The position numbers and the translations under genes were made by a program. A stretch of 64,000 nt of DNA from Pogostemon cablin (lineage: Eukaryota; Streptophyta; Magnoliopsida; Lamiales; Lamiaceae): NCBI GenBank assembly GCA_023678885.1, contig CM043013.1:17888791-17952790 (forward strand), in the 5' to 3' direction. Below are positions 10,779 to 22,010 of the stretch, piece after piece. How positions within the stretch are numbered: the first letter of the stretch is position 1; each line of letters begins with the position of its first letter. The notes under the pieces were generated by a model. The model saw only the letters and a program-made list of their open reading frames with translations. It had not been told where the DNA came from and made no database searches.

Positions 10779-11713
10779 TGATTAATGTGAAAATCTGCAT
10801 GTTTTAGAGTTTGATTTAGCACCGTTTTGTGGAATTTATGTTCATATTTTAGCACTAAATGATTAATTTTTATATATTTAAGATATTGGTGCATTTGAGA
10901 TATTATTTTGTGTTTTTGGGTGGGAAATGGATTAAAAGTGCAAAGTTGGAATGTAGAGTGAAATCGTGAAAGAATATTAAAAAATGCATGTCCTCTTTGT
11001 ATAGTTTTTCTGTATTTATGTAGAAGTCCAAATTAATCATGTGATATATGGTTAGAAAGCTACAGAAGAGAAGGTCATTTTGACTAAAGAAACACCTAAA
11101 TCTGAGCTCAGATAAGAGAGTTATGATCAAAATGCTGAAATCGTGCAAGCTGTGCCGAAAGAGTACGACTCTTGCCAATCTTTGCACGACACGTACCATG
11201 CCCAAATGGGAGAATTTTTATAATTATTTTATATTGATAGAAATCCAAGAAAGATAGGATCGGGTGAGCACTAAAATCACCTCAATCGAAATTTGGATGA
11301 AGAAGTTATGAGCAAAACTGTGAAGTCACGCAAGCTGCCGATGGGTGGCAAGACCCATGCGGACGAGAGGCCCCGTGCGGCACGATATGGGCAGCACGAT
11401 GCATCCCATGGCTGGCGCAACTCGTGCCATGGCCCAGCATGCCTGAATCATCCTGTTCGTATTTTTTACATGAAAAAACCCACTTTTGAGTCAGAATTCA
11501 AGATTTATCGGTCTTCAACTATAAAAAGAGCCCTTGGGGTGTTCCAAACAATAACTCTCCACAACTCTTCATACTTTTCCATGCCCTTTTTCTACCACTA
11601 TATCGAAATTAAAATTCACCATCCCATCTACCCATCCTGGAGAGTTCATCAGTGTTGCTTACTTGAGAAGGAGAACGAGAAGGTTTAGATCCACGGAGGA
11701 AAGAATGGAGGAT
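10779..11713 (+). repeat. 3' LTR of element B, first part (before nested element C)
   Basis: Matches 5754 to about 6665 of the 5' LTR, including the dyad island and TATA region. It ends in AGGAT (11709-11713), the target duplication created by element C. The LTR resumes at 19961. Confidence 0.93.
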
Positions 11714-12788
11714 TGATTAGCCATTTTGTAGTAGGGATGACCAATTAAAATAATTTATTGAACCACAGGGAGGTCGGCGCTAGAGTTTGATCGAGATCAT
11801 GTTTATCGCAATTTTATAGAGACGAATCATCAATGAGAAGTTTGATCAAATAAGAAATTAAATCAATCAAAGCAAGCAAGCAAGCAATGATTAGCAAACA
11901 AGATAGATGGATGAAAAGTGGTTTTCCAAATTAAGTAAAGTGAGATTAACAATAATTAAGAAGTGAAAATCCTAGGATAAATGCATCGAATTCACATGAA
12001 TCATGGATTGAAGACTAAAGGCCAACACTAAGATCACCTAAACTCCCTCTCAATATGGATAGGATATGGTTCTAAGCATAGCTAGATGAGTTGGTTCTCA
12101 CTCAAACAATTCCAACTAGGTACTAAGCTTGAAATGAGGGTCTCTTCACACGATTAATCAACCTCTCGATCAAACCAATCATATGTTCTATCAAAGGGTT
12201 CTAAACTCTAAAGGATTTCTCAATCTTTTTACAATTTATAATGCACATGAAGTGTTTGATGAAATTATTCACTCAATTATCCTAATCACATAATTGATTT
12301 CTCAATCTATTCACATATTTAGAACAACTAAACACACAAATCATCAATACAAATTAAGCAATTAATAATCAATGATAGAAAACCATAGATCCAATCAACA
12401 TATGAATTAAAATACATAAATCCAAAAATTATCCAACAACTCTCATGTTGCTAATCTCAAAAGGGAGATTATCATATCATATTCATAAAAAAATTAACAT
12501 AGACAATTAAATCCTTACAAATCATGATAAAACTATGAGGTTTAATACAAAGATTAAATGAAAACTCCCTTGATCTATCTTCAATGGTGATCTCCTTCCC
12601 TTCTTTGCACTTTCCTCTCTTCCTTGATCCTTTTCCTTCACTTGGATGCAGAAATTGATGGTGGAATGATGGTAGATCCAAAGGATGAAGAATGGATGAA
12701 AATGATGGTGTGGAATGGAAGAAATGGTGTGTGATGTGTGTGCAGGGCTGTGAATTTCGGATCTCCTTAAAAATATTGAAGTATTGGG

Positions 12789-12817
12789 TATTTATACCCC
12801 TTGGGAAGCTTATAGAA
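12789..12817 (-). promoter_or_regulatory. TATA box and decayed heat-shock-type element, C left LTR
   Basis: On the minus strand TATAAATA (12789-12796) sits just downstream of a GAA/TTC triplet region (12805-12817). One of the three blocks is changed here compared with the right LTR. Confidence 0.5.
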
Positions 12818-12839
12818 GGATTCTGATTTTTTTACAGAA

Positions 12840-13075
12840 TTTCACACAACACGAGTCGTGCTTTGCAACACGGCCCTAAGGTGGCCGTGTTGGGTCTTCT
12901 GATGCTCGCACACGGCCCTTCTAGACAGGACCGTATTTGGTACATGGCCCATGTTACTGCGCACGGCCCGTGTTCAGCACACGGCCACAGGGGTGGCAGT
13001 GTAGGTGTTTCTGGTGACTGAGCACAGCCTATCTGTATAGGGCCATTTTTGGCACACGGCCCGTGTACTTGCTGC
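12840..13075 (-). promoter_or_regulatory. Dyad cluster in C left LTR
   Basis: Dense copies of CACGGCCCGTG-like palindromes (CACG-N3-CGTG and decayed forms), upstream of the TATA box when read on the minus strand. This is the lineage signature of C, D, G and H. Confidence 0.6.
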
Positions 13076-13309
13076 CCTATTTCTCCTTCACTATTTTGGC
13101 TCGTTCTCCCTCGTTTCAACTCCGAATTGAGATCCGCTTTTTCCTACGTCTTTCTTATCATATCTAGCATCCAATCATAGGTTTAAACTCATTCAGACAC
13201 ATTTCAATAAAAATAATAAATACAACCAAATAACACATCAATACAGATAAAATAATATGAAAACGGATATAAAAAGGCACCAAAATCTAGGTGAAAATAT
13301 CACTCATCA

Positions 13310-13328
13310 CACCCCCAAACTTAAAGTG
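13310..13328 (-). promoter_or_regulatory. Polypurine tract of element C
   Basis: Minus strand CACTTTAAGTTTGGGGGTG immediately before the TGATGAG LTR start. Confidence 0.8.
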
Positions 13329-15410
13329 TTGTGCGTCCCCGAACAACGAAAATGATAAACCAAGGGGTGAGATTTTCACCTAGAAAAAGACTAAACGAAC
13401 ATAAGTAATAACACATCGATAGCAATAAGAATTACAATTTATGCTAAGTTATCCTACAACATTAAACTCATAACATGAAAAATTAACAAGTTCAATCTAA
13501 AGAGAATAAAAATGTAATATAGTCCGTTTTTAGTTCAAGCCTCACATAGGTTATTAATTTCACTCAATACTCTTTTAATTAAGGTAACAATACTCATCAA
13601 TCGATTGGCTCGACTCGCTATAAGCTTGCTCGTGGACTACATTCACAAACCACCAAAGTTTCCATTAGTAATAAAAAAGGTCTTTAATTAAGGATGTAAT
13701 GATAGGCTCTTTGGTAGGGTAGGAAGAATATGGATACAAGTGACTAATCAAGTATAAGTAATCGAAGAGGTAGCTACTTTCTTCCATTCTTTAACTTATC
13801 TTTCTTCCTTTCTCAACTTGGTAATCACTAGCACTAATCATCAACTTTCCTTAGATTGAGCTTCTTTTGATTCATGCTTCCTTCTTTGGACTTTTAAGTA
13901 CTTAAGCATATTGTTGGTACTTTGCTCTTTTTTCTTATTTTATGGTTGCATGTCCATTATTTGCTTGTGCTCTTTTCATCCTTTTTCTTGCTTGTTACCA
14001 TTTCCTTTTCTTCTCTTGTTATTCAATCTATCCTTTCTAGCTACCATCTCCTCAATCACTCACACAAAAGGGTAAATATATAAGGCTTATGTGGGTAATC
14101 AAAGCTTGTAATTTGTTAAATTCACAATAAAATGGCTTTAAGGCTCAAAGTGGTTGACTAGGGATGATGTTCATGGTAGGAAAATATTTGGCAATAACTA
14201 TAAATGATAAGGATGACCTTAGATCATTTCACTAATCTCCACAAATCGGGCTCGTTCCTATAGTCCTTGAGCAAGTTCTAGCTTATCAAAACTCAATCGA
14301 TCCATTCATAAAAAATACCATGTATGTACGATTGAGGCTCAAACGCTCACAAGCTTGTGCTCCGACCTTAAGGACTTATTACACCACATCCATCTTAAAA
14401 TTGAACAAGTTAAATAAAACATGTCACAATTCGAAAGTGTGGAGATTCTTAATCATAACTTGTCATCACTTATCACAACAACATGTCATCAATTCAAAAA
14501 TGACTCACGACATCCCTAAACAAACCACCAAAAATACCGAGACAAAAATAAGAAAACACACAAAACATAAAATAAAGACTCAACAAACAAGAAATAAAAT
14601 AAAAACACATAACATGCAGGAATAAAAATCACCATCATTAATAATAAAGCACACATTCTATATCATCCATGACAATTAAGCTCACAATCATCCCAACCTT
14701 TGATTGAAAAGGAAATCCTAAATTACGAAAGTAAACTTCCCACAAACATAACACATAAAGAAGCATGCTAATCCATTCAATCCAAATCAAAATCAATTAG
14801 AAGTGATAAGGTGTAGAGTACTCCCTCAATAGGTATTTGGTAAGGAAAGCATTCACTCCAAGCTACATTTGTGCTTCCAATACCCTTCATTCATACTCAA
14901 AAACTTATACAACACCATTAGTTTAACAATTGCATTAAAAATATGGACTATCATGCATTTCAACACAACCAATCATACCAAAATCCAACCAATACTCATG
15001 AGAAAATTTTTAAAATTGACCCAATTTTACAAGAAGACCTCTCATCATCAAAATATCATCATTTCAAGTACCTTTAAGTGGTGACTCACACCACACACTC
15101 TCCCCCCAAACTTAAATCGAAACAAGTTGAGACTTAAGTTTGCACAAAGTCATGGGACTTACCCTTGTAGTTTTTATTTATAATCTTCTTGTGGAGAAGC
15201 AAACGCATCCAATGAATTGAGCTATGTTCACCACGCACTAGCCCCCCAAACTTAACTCGAGACAAGAGTCGAGAATTAAGTTTGCAACAAGTGGTGAGAC
15301 ATTCCAACTCAAATCCATGAACCACTTCTCTTTCCTTCAACATGCCTTTTCTCACAAGCACAATCCTCCTACAAGACCAAACAACAAAATAAACATCAAA
15401 AAATAAAAAG
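13329..15410 (-). other. Long 3' non-coding region of element C
   Basis: About 2 kb without a supported gene; ORFs in it are unrelated chance frames. It is collinear with the 3' non-coding regions of G (55977-57968), H (61067-62990) and D (44384-45870). For example, the stretch on caching ACCATGTATG and GGGCTCGTTCCTATAG (near 14250-14330) recurs in all of them. Confidence 0.65.
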
Positions 15411-15450
15411 AATTGGTTGCCTCACATTTAGCACTAAGTTTAACATCTTC
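15411..15450 (-). repeat. Conserved motif (B, C, G) in element C
   Basis: Minus strand GATGTTAAACTTAGTGCT followed by AAATGTGAGGCAACCAA, just past the end of the protease ORF (stop at 15472). Confidence 0.6.
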
Positions 15451-15471
15451 AAGCCAGACAGAATTTTACGA

Positions 15472-16404
15472 TCATTGGACCAAATGGTGGTCCACCACAC
15501 TTTCTCCTCGCATCCTTACTTTGAACATTTGCTTTGCCCTCTTCTTGTCAACAAGCTCAACTTCACCATTCTTGCTCACGAGCATCAAATCATCATCAAG
15601 GAGTGATTCTAGTGGACTTTCTCTTTCTCCTTTATCAATTTTCCAATCAAGGTCCGGAGCTTTCTTCCTATCAACATCACAAGAAGACAAGTTAGCATTT
15701 GACAATTTCATATAATTGTGAAGAAAGGAATTTAAGTTGTCAAAGAGAAGAGAATCATGATCCAGAGGCTTTGTATGAGACTTGGCTCCTTTTTCCTTAT
15801 TGCACAAGAATGTGACTCTTTTTTCTTTTGAACTTAAGGATAACTCTTCTCTTCCAACATCAATCTTTGCTCTTCTGGTAACTAGAAACGGCCTTCCCAA
15901 AATGAGTGAAACTCGAGGGTCCGCCTTCACTTCCAACACCATGAAATCAACCGAAAAAGCTAGCCCTTTCACTTTTACCTCAACGTCTTCAATAATACCT
16001 AATGGCTTCACAACTTCTCCATTTACTACTTCAAGACGGATAGTAGTAGGATTTAGCTCTCTAATTTTAAGGTCTTTGAACGTGGCATGAGACATCACGT
16101 TGACGCTTGCCTCCAAGTCACACAATGCATCAAGAGTGCCTTTCCCTTCAAAATTACAAGGGATTATGAACTTCCCCGGATCACCAACTTTTGTAGGCTC
16201 CCCTTTTTGTATCGATTCACTTACTTCGGGTTGCTCTTCTTTTCTTTTCTCCTCATACTTCTTTTTGAGAGATTTGACATGTTCCTCAAACTCCTTTTTC
16301 TTCTCCTCTTTTACAAACATTTGTGGATAGGGAATAGGGAATGGAGTGATCAGAATACCCCAATAATCACGTTTGTACTCCTCTTCTTTCACCTTCTCTT
16401 CCAC
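15472..16404 (-). pseudogene. Athila-like aspartic protease ORF of element C (310 aa)
   Basis: N-terminal Lys/Glu-rich coiled-coil-like part (1-65), then a retropepsin-like domain: FIIPCNFEGKGTLDALC, the active-site motif as DLEAS at 96-100 (usually DLGAS), VNVM, and the flap-side ILGRPFL at 168-174. The catalytic Asp96 is kept, but Glu replaces the usual Gly beside it. After the protease the protein continues about 110 residues without any RT motif and stops. It would process gag if active, but the polymerase is missing, so this is a gag-protease non-autonomous layout. The call rests on protein motifs, not on a search. Confidence 0.8.
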
Positions 16405-16469
16405 TTTCTTTTCCTCTTGTACCCTTTTCCACTTATGTATCTATTTAGGCCCCTTCTCTTCTTTCTTAC

Positions 16470-17192
16470 TTACTTCTTCGATTTCTCCAACAACCTTGCT
16501 TTCCACCAACCCTTTTTCAACCTTTTTTTCTCTTCCGTTTCAACAAATAAATATTGAGCTTTTTGATTCACTTCGGTTGTGGCTGGAAACTTTCCTTTTT
16601 GTTGAGCACTCAGAGAATTTGCAATTTGTCCAACATTGTACTCTAAAGCTTTGAGTCTCTTTTCATTCGCTTCTTCCACCTTTTTCAATACTTCATCTCG
16701 AGCTTTGTTTGATGCGATCAATTGCTCAAGTAGCTCATCAATCGATGCTCTTTTCTCATTTTTCGGTGCCTTTGCTCCCGGTTGATATCCCGGAGGATAT
16801 GCAACCTCATTGCTCGGATTAGAGTAGGAGAAGTTCCCTTTCCTTTGTTGTTGTTGTGAGTATGAGCTTCCACTATTTTGACCATTGAAACCTCCTTGCC
16901 TTGGTGGATAGTTCCCTTGACTTAGGTTGAAATTACCTTGGTAATTATTTTGATAATTCCCTTGGTAATTTCTTCCTTGTATGTATGACACATCCTCCAC
17001 ACGTGGCATAGAGTTGGCCCATTGTTCACCATTCACAATATTTGGAGGTAGCATACCTTGATCCATGTTGCTTTCAACCATGTTTACTCCTTGGTTTGGA
17101 CTTTGATTCAAACTCATTTGCTTCATAACTTCCGCCACTATCTTTTCCATGCTAGGCGTTTGTGGCTCCACATTCACACTAGCACTCTTCAC
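16470..17192 (-). pseudogene. C-terminal gag segment of element C
   Basis: 240-residue open segment. It has an Asn/Gln/Gly-rich middle (repeated NYQGNYQNNYQGN), a YPPGYQPGAKAP-type stretch, then a predicted coiled coil (SIDELLEQLIASNKARDEVLKKV onward) and VGQIANSLS, which has a clear counterpart in D (35839-36180). It lies in a different frame from the gag core upstream, so at least one frameshift separates them. It is likely the nucleocapsid-like tail of Athila gag. No CCHC zinc knuckle is seen. Confidence 0.7.
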
Positions 17193-17395
17193 ACTAAACT
17201 GTTGCCCTTGATCAAAACTATCAAATTCATAGCATTCACTAACCCTCTCCGATGGCTATTGGTAGACATTTGTAGCAATCTCATCAAAAATCCTTATAGC
17301 CCTTTCCGGAGTCACACCAAGTATGGATCCCCCGCCGAAGTATCAATAAGCACTCTTTGCCCATTCACTAATCCTTGATAGAAAAATCCAACTTG

Positions 17396-17704
17396 TTAAT
17401 TTTTCGAGAAGTCATGTTGTGGACACTTGCGAAGCATATCCTTAAATATTTCCCACGTTTCATAAAAACTCTCTTGAGGCATTTGCTTGAATTGAGTGAT
17501 CAAGCTCTTTATTTGAAGTGTCTTAGAAGGTGAAAAATACTTATTCAAGAACATTTGGGCAAGTTCATCCCATGTGTTGCATGTACCCTGTATAATAGTA
17601 GAGAGCCATGTTCGAGCTCTATCTCTCAATGAAAACGAAAATAACCTCATCTTAATACAATCTTTACTCACCCCATTCATCTTCACGGTATTGGCAATCT
17701 CCAC
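17396..17704 (-). pseudogene. Gag core segment of element C
   Basis: Retrotransposon gag core of the Athila type: MRLFSFSLRDRARTWL, then GTCNTWDELAQMFLNKYF, LITQFKQMPQESFYETW and the CPQHDF end. It shares its frame with 17759-18253 but is separated by two in-frame stops (near 17753-17761). It ends at an in-frame TAA. The homologous segment in D is 34917-35174. Confidence 0.8.
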
Positions 17705-17758
17705 AAATTGAGCTAGATGAGCATTAGGATCTTCATTCGGGGTTCCACTAAACTATAG

Positions 17759-18253
17759 CTATCTCAACATAGAAATCAAGCCCACTTTAATTTCAAAGTT
17801 GTTGGCGTTGATTGGTGGAGCCATCATGTGTGGCACTGCCCTCGGCATAAAGAAATCTCGAATCTTCCTTTGATCATTTTGCATTCCATGTTGCACCGGA
17901 GGTGGTGGTGGTGGTGGTAGATAAGCTTGTTGTAGATGAGTATAAGCTTGTTGAAAGCCTTGTTGCCTAAGAACTTGTTGCACGGTTTGTTGAAGCAAAG
18001 CTTGGTTGTTGAAAGCTCCATGATTTTTATAGGCTTGTTGAGGAGGATTTGCATTGAATTGAGGTGCGTTGTCTTGCATGTTCACATGTTGTCCTCCTTC
18101 CCCATCATGCTCTATCTCCACACGATTATCTTCTTGAAAGTTCTCCATTAACTCACTATTTTTGGTATTGTTCTCCTTTCTTTTCCTTCTCAAAGTATGC
18201 TGAATCTCCCAATCAATAGGTTCTGCTTGTTTTCCCTTAGATCTTGTTTGCAT
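17759..18253 (-). pseudogene. N-terminal gag segment of element C
   Basis: Starts MQTRSKGKQ at the first ATG after the primer site, the same start style as D (MHTRSKG at 34316). It is followed by a basic stretch, a Gln/Pro-rich region (run of seven Pro) and PPINANNFEIKVGLISM, the Athila gag lead-in to the core. It ends at an in-frame TAG, and the frame carries on into the gag core. Confidence 0.75.
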
Positions 18254-18381
18254 ACACCTTCAAAACAAAAGAAGTTAGAACAAGATTTTCAAAGCAAATA
18301 CAAGTAAACAAATAAAATAAAAAATATCTCTATTAAGATTACTTAAAACGATCCTTCTTCAAGCTACTAGCAACCGTTGCC

Positions 18382-18399
18382 TCCCCGGCAATGGCACCA
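18382..18399 (-). promoter_or_regulatory. Primer binding site of element C (tRNA-Asp type)
   Basis: Plus strand TCCCCGGCAATGGCACCA, two mismatches from the plant tRNA-Asp 3' end sequence found intact beside G and H LTRs. It stands two bases from the LTR. Confidence 0.9.
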
Positions 18400-18401
18400 T
18401 T

Positions 18402-19955
18402 TGATTAGCCATTTTGTAGTAGGGATGACCAATTAAAAAAATTTATCGAACCACAGGGAGGTCGGCGCTAGAGTTTGAGCAAGATCACATTTATCGCAAT
18501 TTTATAGAGATGAATCATCAATGGGAAGTTTGATCAAACAAGAAATTAAATCAATCAAAGCAAGCAAGCAAGCAATGATTAGCAAACAAGATAGATGGAT
18601 GAAAAGTGGTTTTTCAAATTAAGTAAAAGTGAGATCAACAACAATTAAGAAGTGGAAATCCTAGGATAAATGCATCGAATTCACATGAATCATGGATTGA
18701 AGACTAAATGCCAACACTAAGATCACCTAAACTCCCTCTCAAGATGGATAGGATATGGTTCTAAATATAGCTCAATGAGTTGGTTGCTAGGTACTAAACT
18801 TGAAATGAGAGTCCCTTCACACGATTAATTAACCTCTCGATCAAACCAATCATATGTTCTATCAAAGGGTTCTAAACCCTAAAGGATTTCTCAATCAATT
18901 TACAATTTATAATGCGCATGAAGTATTTGATGAAATGATTCACTCAATTATCCTAAACACATAATTAATTTCTCAATCTAATCACATATTTAGAACAACT
19001 AAATACACAAATCATCAATACAAATCAAGCAATTAATAATCAATGATAGAAAATTAAAGATCCAATCAACATATGAATTTAAATACACAAATCCCAAAAT
19101 TATCCAACAACTCTCATATTGCTAATCTCACAAGGGAGATTAGTCTATCATATTCATAAAGAAATTAACATAGACAATTAAATCTTTACAAATCATGATA
19201 AAACTATGAGGTTTAATACAAAGATTGAATGAAAACTCCCTTGATCTATCTTCAATGGTGATCTCCTTCCCTTCTTTGCACTTTCCTCTCTTCCTTGATC
19301 CTTTTCCTTCACTTGGATGTAGAAATTGATGGTAGGATGATGGTAGATCAAAAGGATGAAGAATGGATGAAGATGATGGTGTGGAATGGAAGAAATAGTG
19401 TGTGATGTGGGTAGAGGGCTGTGAATTTTGGATCTCCTTAAAAATATTGAAGTATTGGGTATTTATACCCCTTGGGAAGCTTCTAGAAGGATTCTGATAT
19501 TTTTATAGAATTTCACACAACACGAGTCGTGCTCTGCAACATGGCCATAAGGTGGCCGTGTTGGGTCTTCTGATGCTCGCACACGACCCTTATGGACAGG
19601 GCAGTGTTTGGTACACGACCCGTGTTACTGCACATGGCCCGTGTTCAGGACACGGCCACAGAAGAGGCTGTGTAGGTATTTCTGGCGAACGGCCCGTGTA
19701 CTTGCTGCCTTGTTTCTCCTTTACTGTTTTGGCTCGTTCTCCCTCGTTTCAACTCCGAATTGAGATCCGCTTTTTTCTACGTCTTCCTTATCATATCTAG
19801 CATTCAATAAAAAGTTAAAATCATTGATTTGAGCTCATTCATACAAATTTCAATAAAAATACAAAACACAACCAAATAATACATAAATACAGATAAAATA
19901 ATACGAAAACGGATATAAAAAGGCACTAAAATCTATGTGAAAATATCACTCATGA
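18402..19955 (-). repeat. 5' LTR of element C (right copy)
   Basis: 1554 bp, a close copy of the left LTR with a deletion of about 42 bp in the dyad cluster. It ends CACTCATGA on the plus strand, where the other copy has CACTCATCA, so one terminal base has changed. It abuts target duplication AGGAT. Confidence 0.93.
19460..19488 (-). promoter_or_regulatory. TATA box and perfect heat-shock-type element, C right LTR
   Basis: Minus strand TTCTAGAAGCTTC (19476-19488) is an exact TTC-N2-GAA-N2-TTC triplet. Eight bases later comes TATAAATA (19460-19467). Known biology: this triplet is the binding site of heat-shock factor trimers. Function here is inferred. Confidence 0.6.
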
Positions 19956-20367
19956 AGGATCACACTATATCTAAGGATTTTTCCTATTCTTCCTTTCATT
20001 ATTTTTGATTATAGATCTATGGATTGTTTTCATACTTAACCATGGGTGTTTCTAGTAACACCATGGGCTAGTACTTTTTGGATAGTGCTAGGTTTGAAGG
20101 TTGAATTGGTTTGAATTGATGACCTAGACTAGGTTATGGATTTCTGCAGTATACGTATTCCTTTATTAATGCTTTAAATTTGAGACTTATATTTTTGTCT
20201 TATATGATCTGTCCTTATTCATGAATATGTCATTGTCTTATGCATGTTTATGGCTATTGCTTAGGTTATATATAAGATTATATTTGTCAATATGTTATGG
20301 GTAAATAGGATCTAACCATATATCCTTTATTCATTAGAATAATTAATATTGGACACTTAATATATCT

Positions 20368-20730
20368 ATTATTTACCATTCTGGAGGATTTGGTTTCTTA
20401 GATAGTTCATTATAATAAATAATATTGGACACTACTATATCTATTAATTACCATTTTAGAGGATTTGGTTTCTTAGATTGTTATGTGGGAATTAGGGATT
20501 GATTCTTATGTACCTATAAATGGAAGTCTAGTGCTCTAACTTTTAATATATTATTTACCATTCTAGAGGATTTGGTTTCTTAGATAGTTCATTATAATAA
20601 ATAATATTGGACACTACTATATCTATTAATTATCATTTTAGAGGATTTGGTTTCTTAGATTGTTATGTGGGAATTAGGGATTGATTCTTACGTACCTATA
20701 AATGGAAGTCTAGTGCTCTAACTTTTAATA
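20368..20730 (+). repeat. 182-bp tandem duplication inside B's 3' LTR
   Basis: Two consecutive copies (20368-20549 and 20550-20730), each starting ATTATTTACCATTCT and ending ACTTTTAATA. Within each copy GGATTTGGTTTCTTAGAT also appears twice, showing an earlier smaller duplication. The 5' LTR has a single copy. Confidence 0.85.
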
Positions 20731-21014
20731 CTCCCTCCGTCCCATACTTATGTTCACACTTTCCGTTTTCGTCCGTCCCACACTTATGTTCACCACCCAA
20801 AAATGGAAAGTTCACATTAACCAACAACCTCAAAAGTTATCTTAATTTCAAAAATACCACTCACACCTAACACACATAACTTACTTTATAATTTATTTAT
20901 TACCTAAAAATACCACAATACCCCTAAAAAGTCAATAAAGTTGGTCAAAAAGCAACTTTTCTTAAACTCCGTATCTACAGTAACGGTGAACATAACTATG
21001 GGACGGAGGGAGTA
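20729..21014. mobile_element. MITE M1, Stowaway type, inside B's 3' LTR
   Basis: Terminal inverted repeats CTCCCTCCGTCCCA and its complement bound 20731-21012, flanked by TA duplications (20729-20730 and 21013-21014). No coding capacity. These features are diagnostic of Stowaway (Tc1/mariner-related) MITEs. Confidence 0.92.
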
Positions 21015-21471
21015 GAATTTTTGCATGAAGTACCTAGAAAGGGAGTAAGAATTATTCTTCTGCATCAGAGGGTTTAAACCAGGTTCGTGTATTAAGTTTA
21101 CTTTAAAAGATGAATTTAACATAATTAAGTGATTGCTTCCATAAAATCTGCAGGAATTCTAACCGATTGTCTAGTGATTTAATTTGATTAATTTAAACTG
21201 AATTTCCTAGAGCTATCAATCTTTTCTCTTGAATACTTCATTATTTATTTTATTTGCTAGTTTATTATTTTTAGTAATTATTTTCTGCATTTTAGGTTTA
21301 ATTAATTCTCTTGTAAAACCCAGATTTGTCTTAAATTGAAGTAGTTATAATTAGATTAAATAGTGAGTCTAAAATTATCCTTTGGGTACGATATTTTTAC
21401 TTGGTCACACGCTGAGTACAATTGATTCCCTACACTTGGGGACATATGCGAAAAGGTGAACAAACATTTAC

Positions 21472-22010
21472 CAAGTTTGTGTGCTATTGTTGAAAACCAC
21501 ACTGTGGCAACCATAAATTCCTCAAGTTTCTTTAGTTTAATCTTAGCATATTTGTATGCATTAGCTTTTGATTTAACTAATTTTGTTTTAGTTAGAGCTA
21601 ATTACTAATGAGGTTATATGTTCAAATGATACGTTGAATGTACGAATTAAATATGTACTTTTACAACTTTTGATAATATTAATGTTCTTTCATTCAGAGT
21701 AATAAAGATATAAAGACAACGATGATGAAAATGTAAGATGATCTTGGATGTGGTGAGGATTGATTTTGGAACAAGAGAAGTGTAAGATGAAGACTATATA
21801 CTAGATGATGAAGCAAACATGGAAGATGATCTTGGATGCGGTGAGGATTGATTTTGGAACAAGAGAAGTGCAAGTTGAAACTAGATATTAGATTTTATTT
21901 TATTATTCTCATCAATATGTAATTCGTAGTAGTACATGAAATTTAGACATCATTAATTATTTACCATGTATATGATTTAAATTTTACTTTTGATATATGT
22001 TAATAATATA
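21472..22010. other. Host spacer with a 53-bp direct duplication
   Basis: AT-rich. A segment beginning AAGATGATCTTGGATG occurs twice (about 21734-21787 and 21820-21873) with nearly identical sequence through GAACAAGAGAAGTG. No gene recognised. It was contiguous with 5213-5748 before element B. Confidence 0.55.

Larger units (their letters stand above)
11714..13309 (-). repeat. 3' LTR of element C (left copy)
   Basis: 1596 bp. On the minus strand it starts TGATGAGTGATATTTTCAC and ends GGCTAATCA. It is about 42 bp longer than the right copy because that copy lost part of the dyad cluster. The TATA region is at 12789-12796 and the dyad cluster at about 12840-13075. Confidence 0.93.
11714..19955 (-). 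mobile_element. Element C: Athila-like gypsy retrotransposon nested in B, minus strand
   Basis: LTRs at 11714-13309 and 18402-19955 are flanked by AGGAT (11709-11713 and 19956-19960), so C inserted into the 3' LTR of B. The orientation is minus: the tRNA-Asp-type primer site lies left of the right LTR, the PPT lies right of the left LTR, and gag and protease read leftward. It carries decayed gag and a protease-containing ORF but no RT, RNase H or integrase, followed by about 2 kb of non-coding DNA. It is therefore a non-autonomous relative of D and G, whose LTRs are similar. Confidence 0.95.
19961..21466 (+). repeat. 3' LTR of element B, second part (after nested element C)
   Basis: Continues the B LTR from the AGGAT junction to GAACAAACA, then target duplication TTTAC. 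Compared with the 5' LTR it contains an extra tandem duplication (20368-20730) and MITE M1 (20731-21012). Confidence 0.92.
5749..21471 (+). mobile_element. Element B: gypsy-type non-autonomous retrotransposon, split by element C
   Basis: LTRs at 5754-7633 and 10779-21466 (the latter interrupted) are bounded by target duplication TTTAC at 5749-5753 and 21467-21471. The primer site resembles tRNA-Asp and the PPT AAGTCTGGGGT precedes the 3' LTR. The interior (7634-10778) is only about 3.1 kb and has no RT, RNase H or integrase. It encodes only remnants: a short N-terminal ORF and a segment homologous to the protease-RT linker of Athila-like pol. It would depend on another element's enzymes. This fits a large retrotransposon derivative of the Athila/Tat group. 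Element C, MITE M1 and a 182-bp duplication all lie in the 3' LTR. Confidence 0.92.

Noticed and set aside
15413..17378. Several plus-strand open frames (for example 15782-16090, 16087-16557, 17058-17378)
   Set aside because: They are antisense to the gag and protease frames of element C and encode low-complexity Phe/Ser/Leu-rich products.
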